Shown: positions 28,528-38,779 of the stretch, piece by piece | Numbering within the stretch: the stretch's first letter is position 1 | How the letters are laid out: each line of letters begins with the position of its first letter | NCBI RefSeq assembly: GCF_000632495.1 | Contig: NZ_JFZT01000044.1 | Span: forward strand, 62,001-126,000 | Direction of reading: 5' to 3' | Origin: Candidatus Acidianus copahuensis | GTDB taxonomy: Archaea > Thermoproteota > Thermoprotei_A > Sulfolobales > Sulfolobaceae | Length of the DNA stretch: 64,000 bases | Notes under the pieces: model-generated | The model's input: the letters and a program-made list of their open reading frames with translations, nothing else | Database searches by the model: none | What the model was told of the DNA's origin: nothing | Translations under genes and position numbers: made by a program

Positions 28528-29777
28528 AGATCAAGGATTTACTAATTATGGCGTGGAGTTCGTTAGGAGATAGAAAGTTAAGGGCTATACTGACAATTGT
28601 GGGAATTTTAATAGGACCGGCAATAGTTGTTGGACTAACAGGGATGACGGAGGGTTTTGCTCACGGAATAACATCATCCCTTTATAGTTCTTTATCTCCT
28701 GAAGACCTATACGTAACTCCTGCACATGGTCATCCTCTTTCCCTCTATGAAATCCAGGAGTTATCAACCTTAAAAGGCGTAAGGACTGTAGTGCCATTTT
28801 ATCTTATACCGGGAGAAATAGAAACTACTTCAGGTACTTTAGCGACTGAGATCTTATCGGTAAACATACCCTTGGCAGAAAAGGCCTTACCCGGTATAAG
28901 CTTAGAGTCAGGAGAGTACCCAACTCCTTCCTCGACTTATCAAGTTGCAGTAGGTTATTATATCTCACATCCAGAGTACCCTGGTCAACCTACTTTCACT
29001 GTAGGGCACACCTTAACTGTAAAGATCAGCGTTAATGGTCAGCAGGAGGTCAGATCGTTCATAGTCTCAGGTCAATTAAACGAATTCGCAGGGGTAGGTC
29101 TTGCAGACGTAGATCAGTCACTTATTATTCCGCTTTCCTTCGGTTCTTCATTAATGGGAGACAGTTATAGCGGAGCGATAGTTGTTGCGTCTAATGTGAA
29201 CCAAGTAAGCCAAGTCGATAGCGAAATAAAGAACCTATTTGGAAATAGCGTTGAAGTAATTTCAGTCCAGGAATTTGCACAGCTTGTTAATTCAATAGTT
29301 GGTGATATAAATGGTCTCCTAGTAGTTGCTGGCGCTTCTGCTTTTGTTGTAGCCTTTGTTGGAATTCTCTCTACAATGTTTACTTCAGTTGTGGAGAGGA
29401 CTAGAGAAATCGGACTTTTAGGAGCTCTTGGATTTGGGAGAGGGCAAATAATGTCCATGTTTTTAGGAGAAGCTGCGATTATGGGCATTATAGGGGGATT
29501 AGCCGGTATTGGTACTGGGATAGGAATGTCTTATCTTTTATTATCGGCTATTTCACTTAATGGAGGATCTGGTTCTTCGTCATCTAGTGGAGGTGGTGGG
29601 GGATCTTTTGGAGGTTCTACGTTCGGATATAATCTTCATGTTTCACCTGTATTTCCACCGCAGTTTATTGGGGAAGTTTTCCTAGCAGTGATATTAATCT
29701 CTTTATTTGCTGGAATAATACCCGCATATAGAGCTTCGAGAATAGAGCCAGCTAAAGCCTTAAGATACGAAGTATAA
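28524..29777 (+). CDS. MacB/FtsX-type ABC transporter permease
   Basis: This 417-residue protein begins with the cytoplasmic/TM1 stretch IKDLLIMAWSSLGDRKLRAILTIVGILIGPAIVVGLTGM typical of MacB-PCD permeases. A periplasmic-type domain (about residues 45-250) and three C-terminal helices of the FtsX domain follow (SAFVVAFVGILSTMFTSVVERTREIGLLGALGFGRGQIMSMFLGEA; PAYRASRIEPAKALRYEV at the end). A Ser/Gly-rich loop (SSSSSGGGGGSFGGS) is inserted between helices 3 and 4. It overlaps the surface-protein gene by 4 bases. The partner ATPase is probably the one at 23806-24489. Confidence 0.92.
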   Translation: MKIKDLLIMAWSSLGDRKLRAILTIVGILIGPAIVVGLTGMTEGFAHGITSSLYSSLSPEDLYVTPAHGHPLSLYEIQELSTLKGVRTVVPFYLIPGEIETTSGTLATEILSVNIPLAEKALPGISLESGEYPTPSSTYQVAVGYYISHPEYPGQPTFTVGHTLTVKISVNGQQEVRSFIVSGQLNEFAGVGLADVDQSLIIPLSFGSSLMGDSYSGAIVVASNVNQVSQVDSEIKNLFGNSVEVISVQEFAQLVNSIVGDINGLLVVAGASAFVVAFVGILSTMFTSVVERTREIGLLGALGFGRGQIMSMFLGEAAIMGIIGGLAGIGTGIGMSYLLLSAISLNGGSGSSSSSGGGGGSFGGSTFGYNLHVSPVFPPQFIGEVFLAVILISLFAGIIPAYRASRIEPAKALRYEV

Positions 29778-29789
29778 AATGAAGGGGAG

Positions 29790-30084
29790 TGGATTTTTTT
29801 TAAGTGGTTTACATTTTTATGCATTTCACGATTTTCACTTCCAACCAAAATACTTATATATATTCTAAAAAGCAATATTATTACGTCCCAGATGTGGGTA
29901 ATGTAGACCTGAAAAAGGGACTTAAAAGAGTAAAGGATGGTGGAATTAAGGATGTGCGGTTTTCCCACAGCTTCGGTGGTGTAAGTTGGATTAACTCGCT
30001 AATGGATCGCGATGATCAGCCTCGTTCACAACGTAGTGAAGCCCAAGGGTTATAGGGAAATAAGTGTCCGTAAAACCCAAACCC
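29790..30084 (+). mobile_element. non-autonomous IS200/IS605-like element, copy 6
   Basis: The plus-strand left end is partly decayed (TTTTTTTAAGTGGTTTACAT) but TTTTTATGCATTTCACGATTTTC is kept. Internal matches are GATGTGGGTAATGTAGACCTG, GGATGTGCGGTTTTCCCACA, the apical AGCTTCGGTGG, TCGCTAATGGATCGCGATGAT and ACGTAGTGAAGCCCAAGGG. The right end is ATAAGTGTCCGTAAAACCCA. An 83-codon frame runs through most of it but encodes only element sequence. It fills the gap between the FtsX permease and the OFOR genes. Confidence 0.8.
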
Positions 30085-30169
30085 CATGGTAAGATTTAAC
30101 GCGGTTAATATAAGAAAAGAATAGTATTTAATCTCATAGTTTATTACTTATTGGATCAATATAATTCCT

Positions 30170-32041
30170 ATGAGATATTCGTGGATGATAGGAGGAGCCC
30201 AAGGTCTTGGAGTTGACACATCTGCAGTAATTTTCGGTAACTCTATATCAAAGGCAGGGTACTATATTTTTGGGAATAGAGAATACTACTCTAACATAAA
30301 GGGAAGGCATAGTTACTTCCAGGTTGTATTTAGCGAGAAACCAGTTCATAGCATTTCGTCAAAAGTAGACGTGCTAGCTACATTTGACGCAGAAACCATT
30401 TTTCAACACTTCACTGAAGTTAAGGATGTCATGATATATGATGATTCATTAAAGAACGTTACTGTTGATATGGTAAGATCAATTGAACCGGAGATTGCGG
30501 AAGGAGTTAAAGAGGAACTAAAAAAGAATGCATTCGGTTTCAGCGTAGGTGATGTAGTTAAATATGTAGAGAGCAAGGGAGTGAAAACAATTCCTGTGGA
30601 CTACTCTTCAATTCTTAAGAAAGTTGCAGATACTTATCATATTCCATTGTCTGTGGTGGAGAGAGCTAAGAACATAGTTGTAGTTGCAATATCTCTTTCT
30701 CTGTTCGGTATTAAAGAGGAACATTTGAGGAATGCGATTGCCTCTGAGTTCAAAAACGATCTCTTTGTAAAGTTTAACACCACGGCGGCCGAAATAGGCT
30801 ACTCCTTGGTTCAAGCAAAGTATAATTTACCTGAACTAAACGTAGGTGAACCTAGAATACAAGTTGATGGTAACACAATTTCAGCTATAGGAAAGCTTTC
30901 CGCAGGACTTAGATTTCAGTCCTATTATCCTATCACTCCAGCGTCAGATGAAAGTACATACATAGAGGCTAACCAGAACTTAGACTTGATTGTTAATGGA
31001 GAGAGAAGAAAGGGAGGAGCTGTAGTAGTACAGGCTGAGGATGAGCTAGCTGCTATAAATATGGCGGTAGGATCTGCGTTGACTGGAACTAGATCTGCAA
31101 CTGCAACGTCTGGGCCCGGTTTTTCCCTGATGGCTGAGGGAATCAGTTGGGCAGGAATGAATGAGGTACCCGTTGTTATAACGTATTATATGAGGGGGGC
31201 ACCTTCAACTGGTTTGCCTACAAGGTCTGGACAAGGCGACTTAAAGTTTGCGCTTAATGTGGGTCATGGTGAATTTCCCAGGATAGTGATCGCATCAGGA
31301 GACCATAAGGAAATATATTGGGATGCGATTTGGGCATTTAACCTGGCTGAGAAATATCAGACGCCTGTAATTCACGTAATAGAGAAGACGTTGGCCAACG
31401 CTTATTCGTCCTTTGACGAGAAGGAATTAGATGGGAACGTAGAAGTGGAAAGAGGCAAAATAGTTAAACCTGAAGGAGGTTACTTTAACAGGTTTGAATT
31501 CAGCGAAGATGGAATTTCCCCTAGAGCATTTCTCGGAGACGCTGGGATCTTTCATGCAGGGGATGAACATAACGAAGAAGGTCATATAACTGAGGGGACG
31601 AAGAACAGAATATTAATGTATGAAAAAAGGATGAAAAAATTATATACAGCCGATAGGGAAATTCCTGAGGTTCAGCGGGTTAACGTCGTAGGTGATGGAC
31701 AAGTTGTTCTTCTAACATGGGGTTCTCCTAAAGGTTCAATATTAGATGCTATGCCTTTGCTTCAAAACGAAGGAGTAAAAGTGCAAATGGTTCAAGTAAG
31801 AATGTTCAATCCATATCCTTCAGATCTTATGAAAAAATTACTTTCTGGGAAAAAAGTAATCGCCATTGAAAATAACTACTGTGCTCAAGGTGCTCAGGTC
31901 CTTTCGGAGAGGACAGGCATATTTCCAGACTCCTTTATTCTAAAGTGGACAGGTAGATCTATAACAATGGAAGAGATTATAGAAGGGGTTAAGAAAGTTA
32001 TGCAAGGAGAAAAGAGGGTGGTTCTAAGTGACGGCGCGTAA
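30170..32041 (+). CDS. 2-oxoacid:ferredoxin oxidoreductase, alpha (gamma-alpha fused) subunit
   Basis: This 623-residue subunit fuses the gamma domain (about residues 1-190) to the alpha domain, as in Sulfolobus OFOR. The alpha domain has the YPITPASD motif (Tyr253-Asp260) used for 2-oxoacid recognition, GTRSATATSGPGFSLM, and TGLPTRSGQGDLKFAL. The enzyme decarboxylates 2-oxoacids such as pyruvate and 2-oxoglutarate to acyl-CoA, reducing ferredoxin. The ATG at 30170 follows an AT-rich promoter in 30130-30160. It overlaps the beta gene by 14 bases. Confidence 0.96.
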   Translation: MRYSWMIGGAQGLGVDTSAVIFGNSISKAGYYIFGNREYYSNIKGRHSYFQVVFSEKPVHSISSKVDVLATFDAETIFQHFTEVKDVMIYDDSLKNVTVDMVRSIEPEIAEGVKEELKKNAFGFSVGDVVKYVESKGVKTIPVDYSSILKKVADTYHIPLSVVERAKNIVVVAISLSLFGIKEEHLRNAIASEFKNDLFVKFNTTAAEIGYSLVQAKYNLPELNVGEPRIQVDGNTISAIGKLSAGLRFQSYYPITPASDESTYIEANQNLDLIVNGERRKGGAVVVQAEDELAAINMAVGSALTGTRSATATSGPGFSLMAEGISWAGMNEVPVVITYYMRGAPSTGLPTRSGQGDLKFALNVGHGEFPRIVIASGDHKEIYWDAIWAFNLAEKYQTPVIHVIEKTLANAYSSFDEKELDGNVEVERGKIVKPEGGYFNRFEFSEDGISPRAFLGDAGIFHAGDEHNEEGHITEGTKNRILMYEKRMKKLYTADREIPEVQRVNVVGDGQVVLLTWGSPKGSILDAMPLLQNEGVKVQMVQVRMFNPYPSDLMKKLLSGKKVIAIENNYCAQGAQVLSERTGIFPDSFILKWTGRSITMEEIIEGVKKVMQGEKRVVLSDGA

Positions 32042-32939
32042 ACCCGTATTTGTGGACTGGTGTCCTGGTTGCGGAGATTACGGGATATTGAGGGCTGAGG
32101 AGGAAGCGATAAAAGAGCTAGGAATACAACACGAGAAAGTTACTATAGTTTCAGGTATAGGGTGTTCAGGGAAGATCCCCCATTTTATTGATTTACCGAT
32201 ATCTGGAGTTCACACACTTCATGGGAGATCATTAGCGTTTGCTACTGGGATAAAGTTGTCAAATCCCTCATTAGAGGTCATTGTTAACGTTGGTGATGGC
32301 GATAGTCTAGGTATAGGCATGGGTCACTTCGTAAATGCAGGGAGGAGGAACATTGATATGACGGTAATAATTCACGATAACGGCGTTTATGGCTTAACTA
32401 AGGGTCAAGCGTCTCCAACTCTGCATAGAGGAGAAAAGACGAAGTCGTTACCAAAACCTAACATAAATGATGCAGTTAATCCGTTGAACGTCGCCTTATC
32501 TTCCGGATATACTTTCATATCAAGGGGGTATGCGTATGACATTTCTTACTTAAAGGAATTAATAAAAGCCGGGATAAAACATAAGGGATTAGCTTTAATA
32601 GATATACTGCAACCGTGTCCTACCTACAACGACATAAACACCAAGGAATGGTATGATAAGAGGATTTACAAGCTGGAGACAATTGGGTGGGATCCATTAG
32701 TTAGATCAGAGAATGAAAGGGAAGAAAAAATGCAAAAAGCTATGATAAAGGCGATGGAATGGGGAGAGAAAATACCTGTAGGTATATTTTATGAAGATGA
32801 AAGTGTTCCAACATATGAGGATAGGTTAGTTCAAAACATACCAAACTACATTGACTATTACCCAGCAAAGCAGGACATCCAAGTGAATGGTAAAAGCGCA
32901 ACCGACATTAAAGAATTAATAAAGGCTAAGAGAGTATGA
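32028..32939 (+). CDS. 2-oxoacid:ferredoxin oxidoreductase, beta subunit
   Basis: This 303-residue subunit binds thiamine diphosphate and a [4Fe-4S] cluster. Visible motifs are WCPGCGDYG (Cys12, Cys15), SGIGCSGKIPHF, the ThDP/Mg site VGDGDSLGIGMGHFVNAGRRN with HDNGVYGLTKGQASPT, and ILQPCPTYND with a further cluster cysteine. The start is GTG 32028, within the alpha gene and preceded by GAGGGTGG, a good Shine-Dalgarno site. Two subunits without a separate delta ferredoxin subunit is the Sulfolobales form. Confidence 0.96.
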   Translation: MTARKPVFVDWCPGCGDYGILRAEEEAIKELGIQHEKVTIVSGIGCSGKIPHFIDLPISGVHTLHGRSLAFATGIKLSNPSLEVIVNVGDGDSLGIGMGHFVNAGRRNIDMTVIIHDNGVYGLTKGQASPTLHRGEKTKSLPKPNINDAVNPLNVALSSGYTFISRGYAYDISYLKELIKAGIKHKGLALIDILQPCPTYNDINTKEWYDKRIYKLETIGWDPLVRSENEREEKMQKAMIKAMEWGEKIPVGIFYEDESVPTYEDRLVQNIPNYIDYYPAKQDIQVNGKSATDIKELIKAKRV

Positions 32940-33040
32940 TTAAAAAGCCTTTTTCTCCGAAATACTCCCCTGACTTTGCGTTCTGAATTAGAGTTACTTC
33001 TTTTTAATTTAATTTCTGATTTTTCTATAGCTTAATTGGT

Positions 33041-33106
33041 TGTATACAGTTGTAGACAACTTATTTTTATATGGTCATTGATTACTCTTTCTTCAGTGAA
33101 AAGTAA
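33041..33106 (+). promoter_or_regulatory. slaA promoter region
   Basis: A TTATTTTTATATGG box at 33061-33074 stands about 26-30 bases before the region just upstream of ATG 33107, so a short leader is expected. Immediately upstream are two tandem, slightly different 10-base units, TGTATACAGT and TGTAGACAAC (33041-33060); the first holds the palindrome TGTATACA. S-layer genes are among the most strongly expressed, so a strong promoter is expected. Confidence 0.45.
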
Positions 33107-36100
33107 ATGGGTTCAAAGCCAAACTGGTTAAGGTATACATCCATTTTAGCTCTAGTTCTATTCTTAGCAGAAGTAGTACCTTTTATTCCAACTGCTCAAG
33201 TGGTAACTCAAAGCAGCAATAACATAACAATAGCTGCGAACGTTAATGAACTTGGACCAGGTCAGGTTGTTGTAGTAGCTATAAACGATCCATCCGAGCC
33301 TAACGATATAGGATTCATAGTACAGAACCTACGCGTATATGTAGGGACTACGTTAATTCCTGTCACCAATCAAACAGTATATGTCTTAGAGAAGGGCACA
33401 ATTTACTACTTGTTCTTAACAGCTACACCTAACGTGAGTTATTCTACAATGAGTGCTAATAAGGTCGGGCTTGCTAATAGTATGTTTGTATATTCAGGAT
33501 ACAATAGTAACATGAAAGCCCAAGTTAATATGACTCTTAATCTAAATCTAACGTATAGCTCAACTTATATGACCTATCAATATCATCTACCTTCATCACT
33601 TAAAGGCTTGATATATAACAATGCAAGCAAGACAGTTTCAACAGTGAACACTCTGAACCTATGGCCAGATACTAACAGCACTTCAGCATCGGAAATAACA
33701 GTTAGCTTTACACAACCTGGAGTTACAACAGTACAAGTTCAACTACAGAATCTAGAGGATCAAGATAACTCATATTGTCCAACTTTAGTCTTAGCTCCAA
33801 CCGCACAATCATTCCTTAGTCAAGTAGGTTTCCTACCATTTAATTCCTCTATCCCAGTAATGTATGAGGACGATTATCTACAAGCTGTTCCATTTAGCAA
33901 TAATACGTTTGTGTATGTTAATAATGAAAAACCTGTATATGTTGCTCAAAATGTAACTTATCCTAGTATAGCTATAGGTCAAAACGTTAATACGACTATA
34001 TTCGCTGATAATGTGTATCCTTCATCTATAACACAATTTGGTGTAGCTGTATATGATGGTAATTATACAATGTATACTACTACAGTAGTTACTAATAGTA
34101 CGTATGGTACGTTAACTTCTGGACAAGTGACACCGGCATATGTTAACGGTGCATCATATTACAGAGACACAGTTAAGGACCATGTTCCAGGACTTAACAC
34201 TCCTGTTCAAATGACCTTTACTGATTTTGTAGGATTCTCAAATGATATCTCATCAACTATTAGCTTCTCCCCTATCACGGTGAAGTCTTTCTCGTTCTCA
34301 GTAAGTTCACCCGGCACTCTAACGGTATATGCGCCAGATAATGTAACTAATATGTCTGAGACAATAAGCTTACCAGCAACTGCAGTTTTACAGTATGTAT
34401 CTAATGGTAGTACAATTAACGCAACAACAATAATACTTTCAGAGGAGGCTCCAGGTAGCCCATATTTCACATTAACTTTCACTATTAGTTATGGAAAATA
34501 TGGTTCTGTATCATCTAGTGGTGCCGTTACTGTTACACCAAGCGAATATTCAAAAACTAGACTAGTAATAAATGCAACAAATGATATAGGGGCATCTTAT
34601 TATGTATTAGGCTATAAGCACAATGTAAACAGCAGTGGGATAGGGAGTATAACAGTTTATACACCTACCTTATCTATATTTAGTCCAACTACGCAATATG
34701 TTACGAATACTACTAGGACATTAACATTTGTGTTTAATGAGCCTAATTTGAAGTTTGGTGTACCAACAACTCTAAAGGTGAGTAATGAAGATTTAGTATA
34801 TAATGGAACAACAGTAGCCACGGCTAAGATATCAATATTATATCCAAATGGTACAACCAAATCATATAATCTTACTCATTTTGGAATAACTACGTTAACA
34901 TCACCTAGAGGTAATGGGACTTTCTTCATAACCATAGTGAGATCTGAACTTCCAACATCTTTACCTGCTGGAACACAATTAACACTACAGATTGACGATA
35001 AAATAGTCATACAAACGTTAACTGCATCCTACATATTCCAAGTTATAGTTCCCACAGTTCTGTTACAAGGACCAACAACTGGATATTCCTCTAGTATTGT
35101 AGTATACTTGCCAAATCTAGAAGGATCTGGGTATACACATACTGTGAATGTTTTAGTTGAAGACAACGCATATGCACAGACAAATCCAAAAGCTGTACTA
35201 ATTGCAAGAGTTACTATATATCTAGATAATTCCTCACTTAGGTTAATACCTGATCAAAGCTACCCTATTACGGTTACTGAGACAGCAGCAGATTCAGGAA
35301 ACTTCACTGGATCCTTTACATATTATGTAAATTCCACTGGATACTTATACATAAATAACATGTCAACAGGGCTAAAAGCTAGTAAAATAATAGGAGGAGC
35401 ATTTAACGTATCATATACATCTTCTGCTACATCTCAAACTGCTACTGGAATGGCATCAGTAACAACAGCTGGTATAACATTAGCTACAAACGTTAGCACT
35501 TCTGAATCTGGAAAAGCAATAAACGTTAGTGTTGTTGCTCCTGGTTTAGTGAAATCTCATACCTCATCTATTGAGTTTCCTTTAGAAGTGCAAGCTCTGT
35601 TGTGGAACGGATATAGCTCAACATTAGTTCCAGTTCATGAAACTATGTACGTAAAAGAGATATCCAAAGGAAATGAGACATTCATGGGTATTCTATACTT
35701 AGGAAATCAGAGTATAGCCAACTCTACATCCTTAGCAATAAACAATTTAGCTGGAAATGGATACACAGTAGCTCCAAGTACTACAGTTTACGTCAACTTT
35801 ACAAATGAGATAAGCAGGTTCTCTACTACAACTAGTCTAGTTCCATCTTACCATCAGGTGGCGGTGTCGGTAGTTGATACAGTTAGCGGGTTCAACCTAG
35901 GAATATATAATGTAAAGATTATAACTCCGTCTCCTGCAGCCTTCGATTCCAATATTGTTATAAATATATCATCTCCGCTGTTCTCTCTGTTTAAACATCC
36001 AATCCCAGGAAACTTCAGCTTAACCTCAATGTATGAATCAGTTGTTGGAGCTCCATTATCTACAATAGAGGCAAAAGTATCTGGTCAAGTATTAACTGAA

Positions 36101-37162
36101 TCTGATATAATGAGTATAGCCTCAAGCCATACAGCCTACTTCAATACAAGTCCAGTTCCATACTATCTTATATATGTAAAAATGACATCATGGAACGGAG
36201 TTCCTAACAGTTTCATGTCTGGTGCTTTGAATGTTAACTTTACTGATCAAGTCTATCTAAGCGGTAATATGTATAGCTTCACGCAGATAACTGTACCTAA
36301 TAGGTTTGGAATAGAGCAAGTTGTTGCAGGATACACTACATTAACAATAGCGTCAAATATTCAGTCCTTGCAAATAGGAGTAGTATCTCCTATTGTGTCA
36401 ATCTACTATAACGGTGTTAACATAACTGCAAATCCATCATTGGCTTTATCCTTCCCCAATACATCAACTGGAATATTAGCAAACATTACAGTATATTCTC
36501 CATCATCTGCTACGAAATATTCATCAATTAACGTTACTGTTACTAATCCTGCTACTGGAGTAAAGACATACGTAACTCTACCTGAAAAAGGATTAACAGG
36601 ATACTATGAAGGTAATCTAAGGATAGTATCTACATCATATTATAGCTTATATGCAGGACAGCCTGGAGTTATATCTGTGGCTCCCGGTAAAGTAAATAAT
36701 ATCTCTGTAATCTCCACCATAAATATAGGAAAGGCATATATTAAAGGAGTTAAGACTTTAGTAGATGTATCTGGATCCAATTACTTCTTCGTTGGTAAAA
36801 TAATATTGAAACCTGAGGTAACTGCGTTAACAGTGATAAATGTATCTACTGGAAAGCCAGTGTCTTTATCCAATTTAATGACAGGGAAGACATATGAGTT
36901 GCTCTTTAACATGACGAATGTTGGTACTGTAACGAGTACAGTCTATGCAGTGGTAGAGGTAACTGTAAATACATCAGTTGTATTGCCACCAGAAGTATTC
37001 GTGGAGAGCATAGCACCCGGAACGACAGTAACTTTCGGACCAGAGTGGACTCCGACTATGGCCGGTAGCTATAATGTTACTATATTACTATTCAGCAATC
37101 CGTCATTAACTGTTCCATACGTTCCAGGTAAGTATGTCTATGCAGCAACAGTTTCAAGTTAA
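33107..37162 (+). CDS. slaA: S-layer protein SlaA, outer lattice subunit
   Basis: This 1351-residue secreted protein has an N-terminal signal segment (residues 12-32, LALVLFLAEVVPFIPTAQV), no C-terminal membrane anchor, and a very high content of Ser, Thr, Asn and Val with dozens of NxS/T sequons. It is a beta-rich multi-domain protein. Position directly before a slaB gene, length and composition identify it as SlaA, which forms the outer canopy of the Sulfolobales S-layer. SlaA sequences are poorly conserved between genera, so this assignment rests on synteny and composition. Confidence 0.93.
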   Translation: MGSKPNWLRYTSILALVLFLAEVVPFIPTAQVVTQSSNNITIAANVNELGPGQVVVVAINDPSEPNDIGFIVQNLRVYVGTTLIPVTNQTVYVLEKGTIYYLFLTATPNVSYSTMSANKVGLANSMFVYSGYNSNMKAQVNMTLNLNLTYSSTYMTYQYHLPSSLKGLIYNNASKTVSTVNTLNLWPDTNSTSASEITVSFTQPGVTTVQVQLQNLEDQDNSYCPTLVLAPTAQSFLSQVGFLPFNSSIPVMYEDDYLQAVPFSNNTFVYVNNEKPVYVAQNVTYPSIAIGQNVNTTIFADNVYPSSITQFGVAVYDGNYTMYTTTVVTNSTYGTLTSGQVTPAYVNGASYYRDTVKDHVPGLNTPVQMTFTDFVGFSNDISSTISFSPITVKSFSFSVSSPGTLTVYAPDNVTNMSETISLPATAVLQYVSNGSTINATTIILSEEAPGSPYFTLTFTISYGKYGSVSSSGAVTVTPSEYSKTRLVINATNDIGASYYVLGYKHNVNSSGIGSITVYTPTLSIFSPTTQYVTNTTRTLTFVFNEPNLKFGVPTTLKVSNEDLVYNGTTVATAKISILYPNGTTKSYNLTHFGITTLTSPRGNGTFFITIVRSELPTSLPAGTQLTLQIDDKIVIQTLTASYIFQVIVPTVLLQGPTTGYSSSIVVYLPNLEGSGYTHTVNVLVEDNAYAQTNPKAVLIARVTIYLDNSSLRLIPDQSYPITVTETAADSGNFTGSFTYYVNSTGYLYINNMSTGLKASKIIGGAFNVSYTSSATSQTATGMASVTTAGITLATNVSTSESGKAINVSVVAPGLVKSHTSSIEFPLEVQALLWNGYSSTLVPVHETMYVKEISKGNETFMGILYLGNQSIANSTSLAINNLAGNGYTVAPSTTVYVNFTNEISRFSTTTSLVPSYHQVAVSVVDTVSGFNLGIYNVKIITPSPAAFDSNIVINISSPLFSLFKHPIPGNFSLTSMYESVVGAPLSTIEAKVSGQVLTESDIMSIASSHTAYFNTSPVPYYLIYVKMTSWNGVPNSFMSGALNVNFTDQVYLSGNMYSFTQITVPNRFGIEQVVAGYTTLTIASNIQSLQIGVVSPIVSIYYNGVNITANPSLALSFPNTSTGILANITVYSPSSATKYSSINVTVTNPATGVKTYVTLPEKGLTGYYEGNLRIVSTSYYSLYAGQPGVISVAPGKVNNISVISTINIGKAYIKGVKTLVDVSGSNYFFVGKIILKPEVTALTVINVSTGKPVSLSNLMTGKTYELLFNMTNVGTVTSTVYAVVEVTVNTSVVLPPEVFVESIAPGTTVTFGPEWTPTMAGSYNVTILLFSNPSLTVPYVPGKYVYAATVSS

Positions 37163-37207
37163 TCAAAAACTTTTTTTATCTATTTTACTTGTAAAAGGTG
37201 AATTGTC
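37163..37207 (+). terminator. T-tract between slaA and slaB, then slaB ribosome-binding site
   Basis: Eight bases after the slaA stop there is a run of seven T (37171-37177), a typical archaeal intrinsic stop. It is followed by GTAAAAGGTGAATTGTC before ATG 37208, with GGTG as a Shine-Dalgarno site seven to eight bases from the start. Partial termination here would give more slaA than slaB mRNA, matching the known excess of SlaA in the lattice. Confidence 0.5.
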
Positions 37208-38623
37208 ATGAAGTTTATAAAATATTCCTTTCCAATACTCTTCCTAATAATGACAATGTTGGTTACATCAGTGATGGCATCTACAACTGTTATTACTGTA
37301 ACAACAGCAGCAGTATATCATCCAGGGCAAACTGTAGTTGTTGAGGGTACTGCTCCACCCAATGTTGAAGTTGGAATCAGTGTTTTTAATCCAAATGATG
37401 TGTTAGTCTATAGTACTGTGGTAAACAGCACATCTTCGGGTACATATCAGGCAGTTCTCTTTACGTTTCCATCAGCTGCATCGTCTGAGTATCCATATGG
37501 TACGTATACAGTGAAAGTAGGAACAAGTACTGGCTTTACTAACTCTACTACATTCGAATTTGAGCCTCTTCAATCATTAATAACTGTTGAAGTATTTAAT
37601 CCTTCTAACGTTGCTGTTCAAGGAGCAAATGTTTATGTAAATAGTACGTTAGTTGGAACGACTAATAGTTCAGGTGAACTATCGTTCTATGAGCCTAGTG
37701 GTACTTACGATATAATGGTAGTTCCTCCATCTCCGTATGTACCTGAGTCTAAAGTAGTTACAGTTGTAGCTCCTACACCAGTGACGGAAAAGTTTGTGGT
37801 ACAACAAGAGCAGTTAACTATGGCTATAACTAAGGTGTTAGCATATAATTCATCAGATTATATGATTGTAGATTTAACTAATGTTAATATTCAAACAACG
37901 CCAATATATGTAGTGGGTAACTCAACACTGTGGATTTATGTAAATACGTTCTTTGAAGGGAAGCCCGTCACGAACGCTACTGTTTCCTTATTAGTCGATG
38001 GAATGACTTACTCAGGAGTATATAACACATCAGTTGGTGCTTACGTTATAAAAGTTCCGATACCAAATGTTCCCTTAGAGGAATCATACCAGATTGAAGC
38101 TATGTATAGCGGATATACGTCAAATGAAACTGGAACCTTAATAATGCAGTATAATCAGGCCTATATTATAGGGTCAATAGAGGCGAAGGTTAGTGAATTA
38201 CAGAAAGAAGTAGCTTATATGACATCTCAAATAACTCTATTAAGATCAGAGTTAGTTGGTAACATTTCTCAATTAAACTCCAACATTACTTTGTTGAGAG
38301 ATGAATTAAGTGGAAATGTTAGCGAATTAAAATCTGAGATAAGTTCCTTAGAATCAAATCTATCATTAGTTGAAAGCGAATTGCATGGTAATGTGACAGC
38401 CTTAAATTCTAAGATTACTTCCTTAGAGTCTACTATATCAACTCTGAATGCAACTATTAGTACGTTAAAAGGCGAAATAGGTAGTTTAACTATGAAGATA
38501 AATAATGTAAATACTAAGGTAAGTGGTCTTTCTACGTTAACATATGCTGGTCTTGGATTAGCAATAGTAGGCCTAATAATAGCAATAGTAGCTCTAGTTT
38601 TAGTATTTAGGAAAGTTAAGTAA
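37208..38623 (+). CDS. slaB: S-layer protein SlaB, membrane-anchored stalk subunit
   Basis: This 471-residue protein has a signal peptide (residues 1-25), two to three beta-sandwich domains (about 26-310; the second is of the carboxypeptidase-regulatory type, VAVQGANVYVNSTLVGTTNSSGELSFYEP), then a long coiled coil (about 322-445) with heptads such as SELQKEVAYMTSQITLLRSEL and regular NxS/T sequons. A final membrane helix (about 446-468) ends FRKVK. This is the SlaB layout: trimeric stalks that anchor SlaA to the membrane. A ten-T run follows the stop. Confidence 0.95.
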   Translation: MKFIKYSFPILFLIMTMLVTSVMASTTVITVTTAAVYHPGQTVVVEGTAPPNVEVGISVFNPNDVLVYSTVVNSTSSGTYQAVLFTFPSAASSEYPYGTYTVKVGTSTGFTNSTTFEFEPLQSLITVEVFNPSNVAVQGANVYVNSTLVGTTNSSGELSFYEPSGTYDIMVVPPSPYVPESKVVTVVAPTPVTEKFVVQQEQLTMAITKVLAYNSSDYMIVDLTNVNIQTTPIYVVGNSTLWIYVNTFFEGKPVTNATVSLLVDGMTYSGVYNTSVGAYVIKVPIPNVPLEESYQIEAMYSGYTSNETGTLIMQYNQAYIIGSIEAKVSELQKEVAYMTSQITLLRSELVGNISQLNSNITLLRDELSGNVSELKSEISSLESNLSLVESELHGNVTALNSKITSLESTISTLNATISTLKGEIGSLTMKINNVNTKVSGLSTLTYAGLGLAIVGLIIAIVALVLVFRKVK

Positions 38624-38779
38624 TTTTTTTTTTAAACATTCTTGTATTAACTTTTTTATATCAATAATCTTTTAGTATAAGAAAATGAGGTATAAAGTTA
38701 TGAAAATGTATAATAAAATGTTTTATAGTGTTAGTGGTATTTATTTGACTTCCCTATCAGAAGAGTTTTCTCAGAGCGG

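Noticed and set aside
29804..30055. 83-codon frame between the FtsX permease and OFOR
   Set aside because: It runs entirely within a mobile-element copy; the other copies do not keep this frame open.
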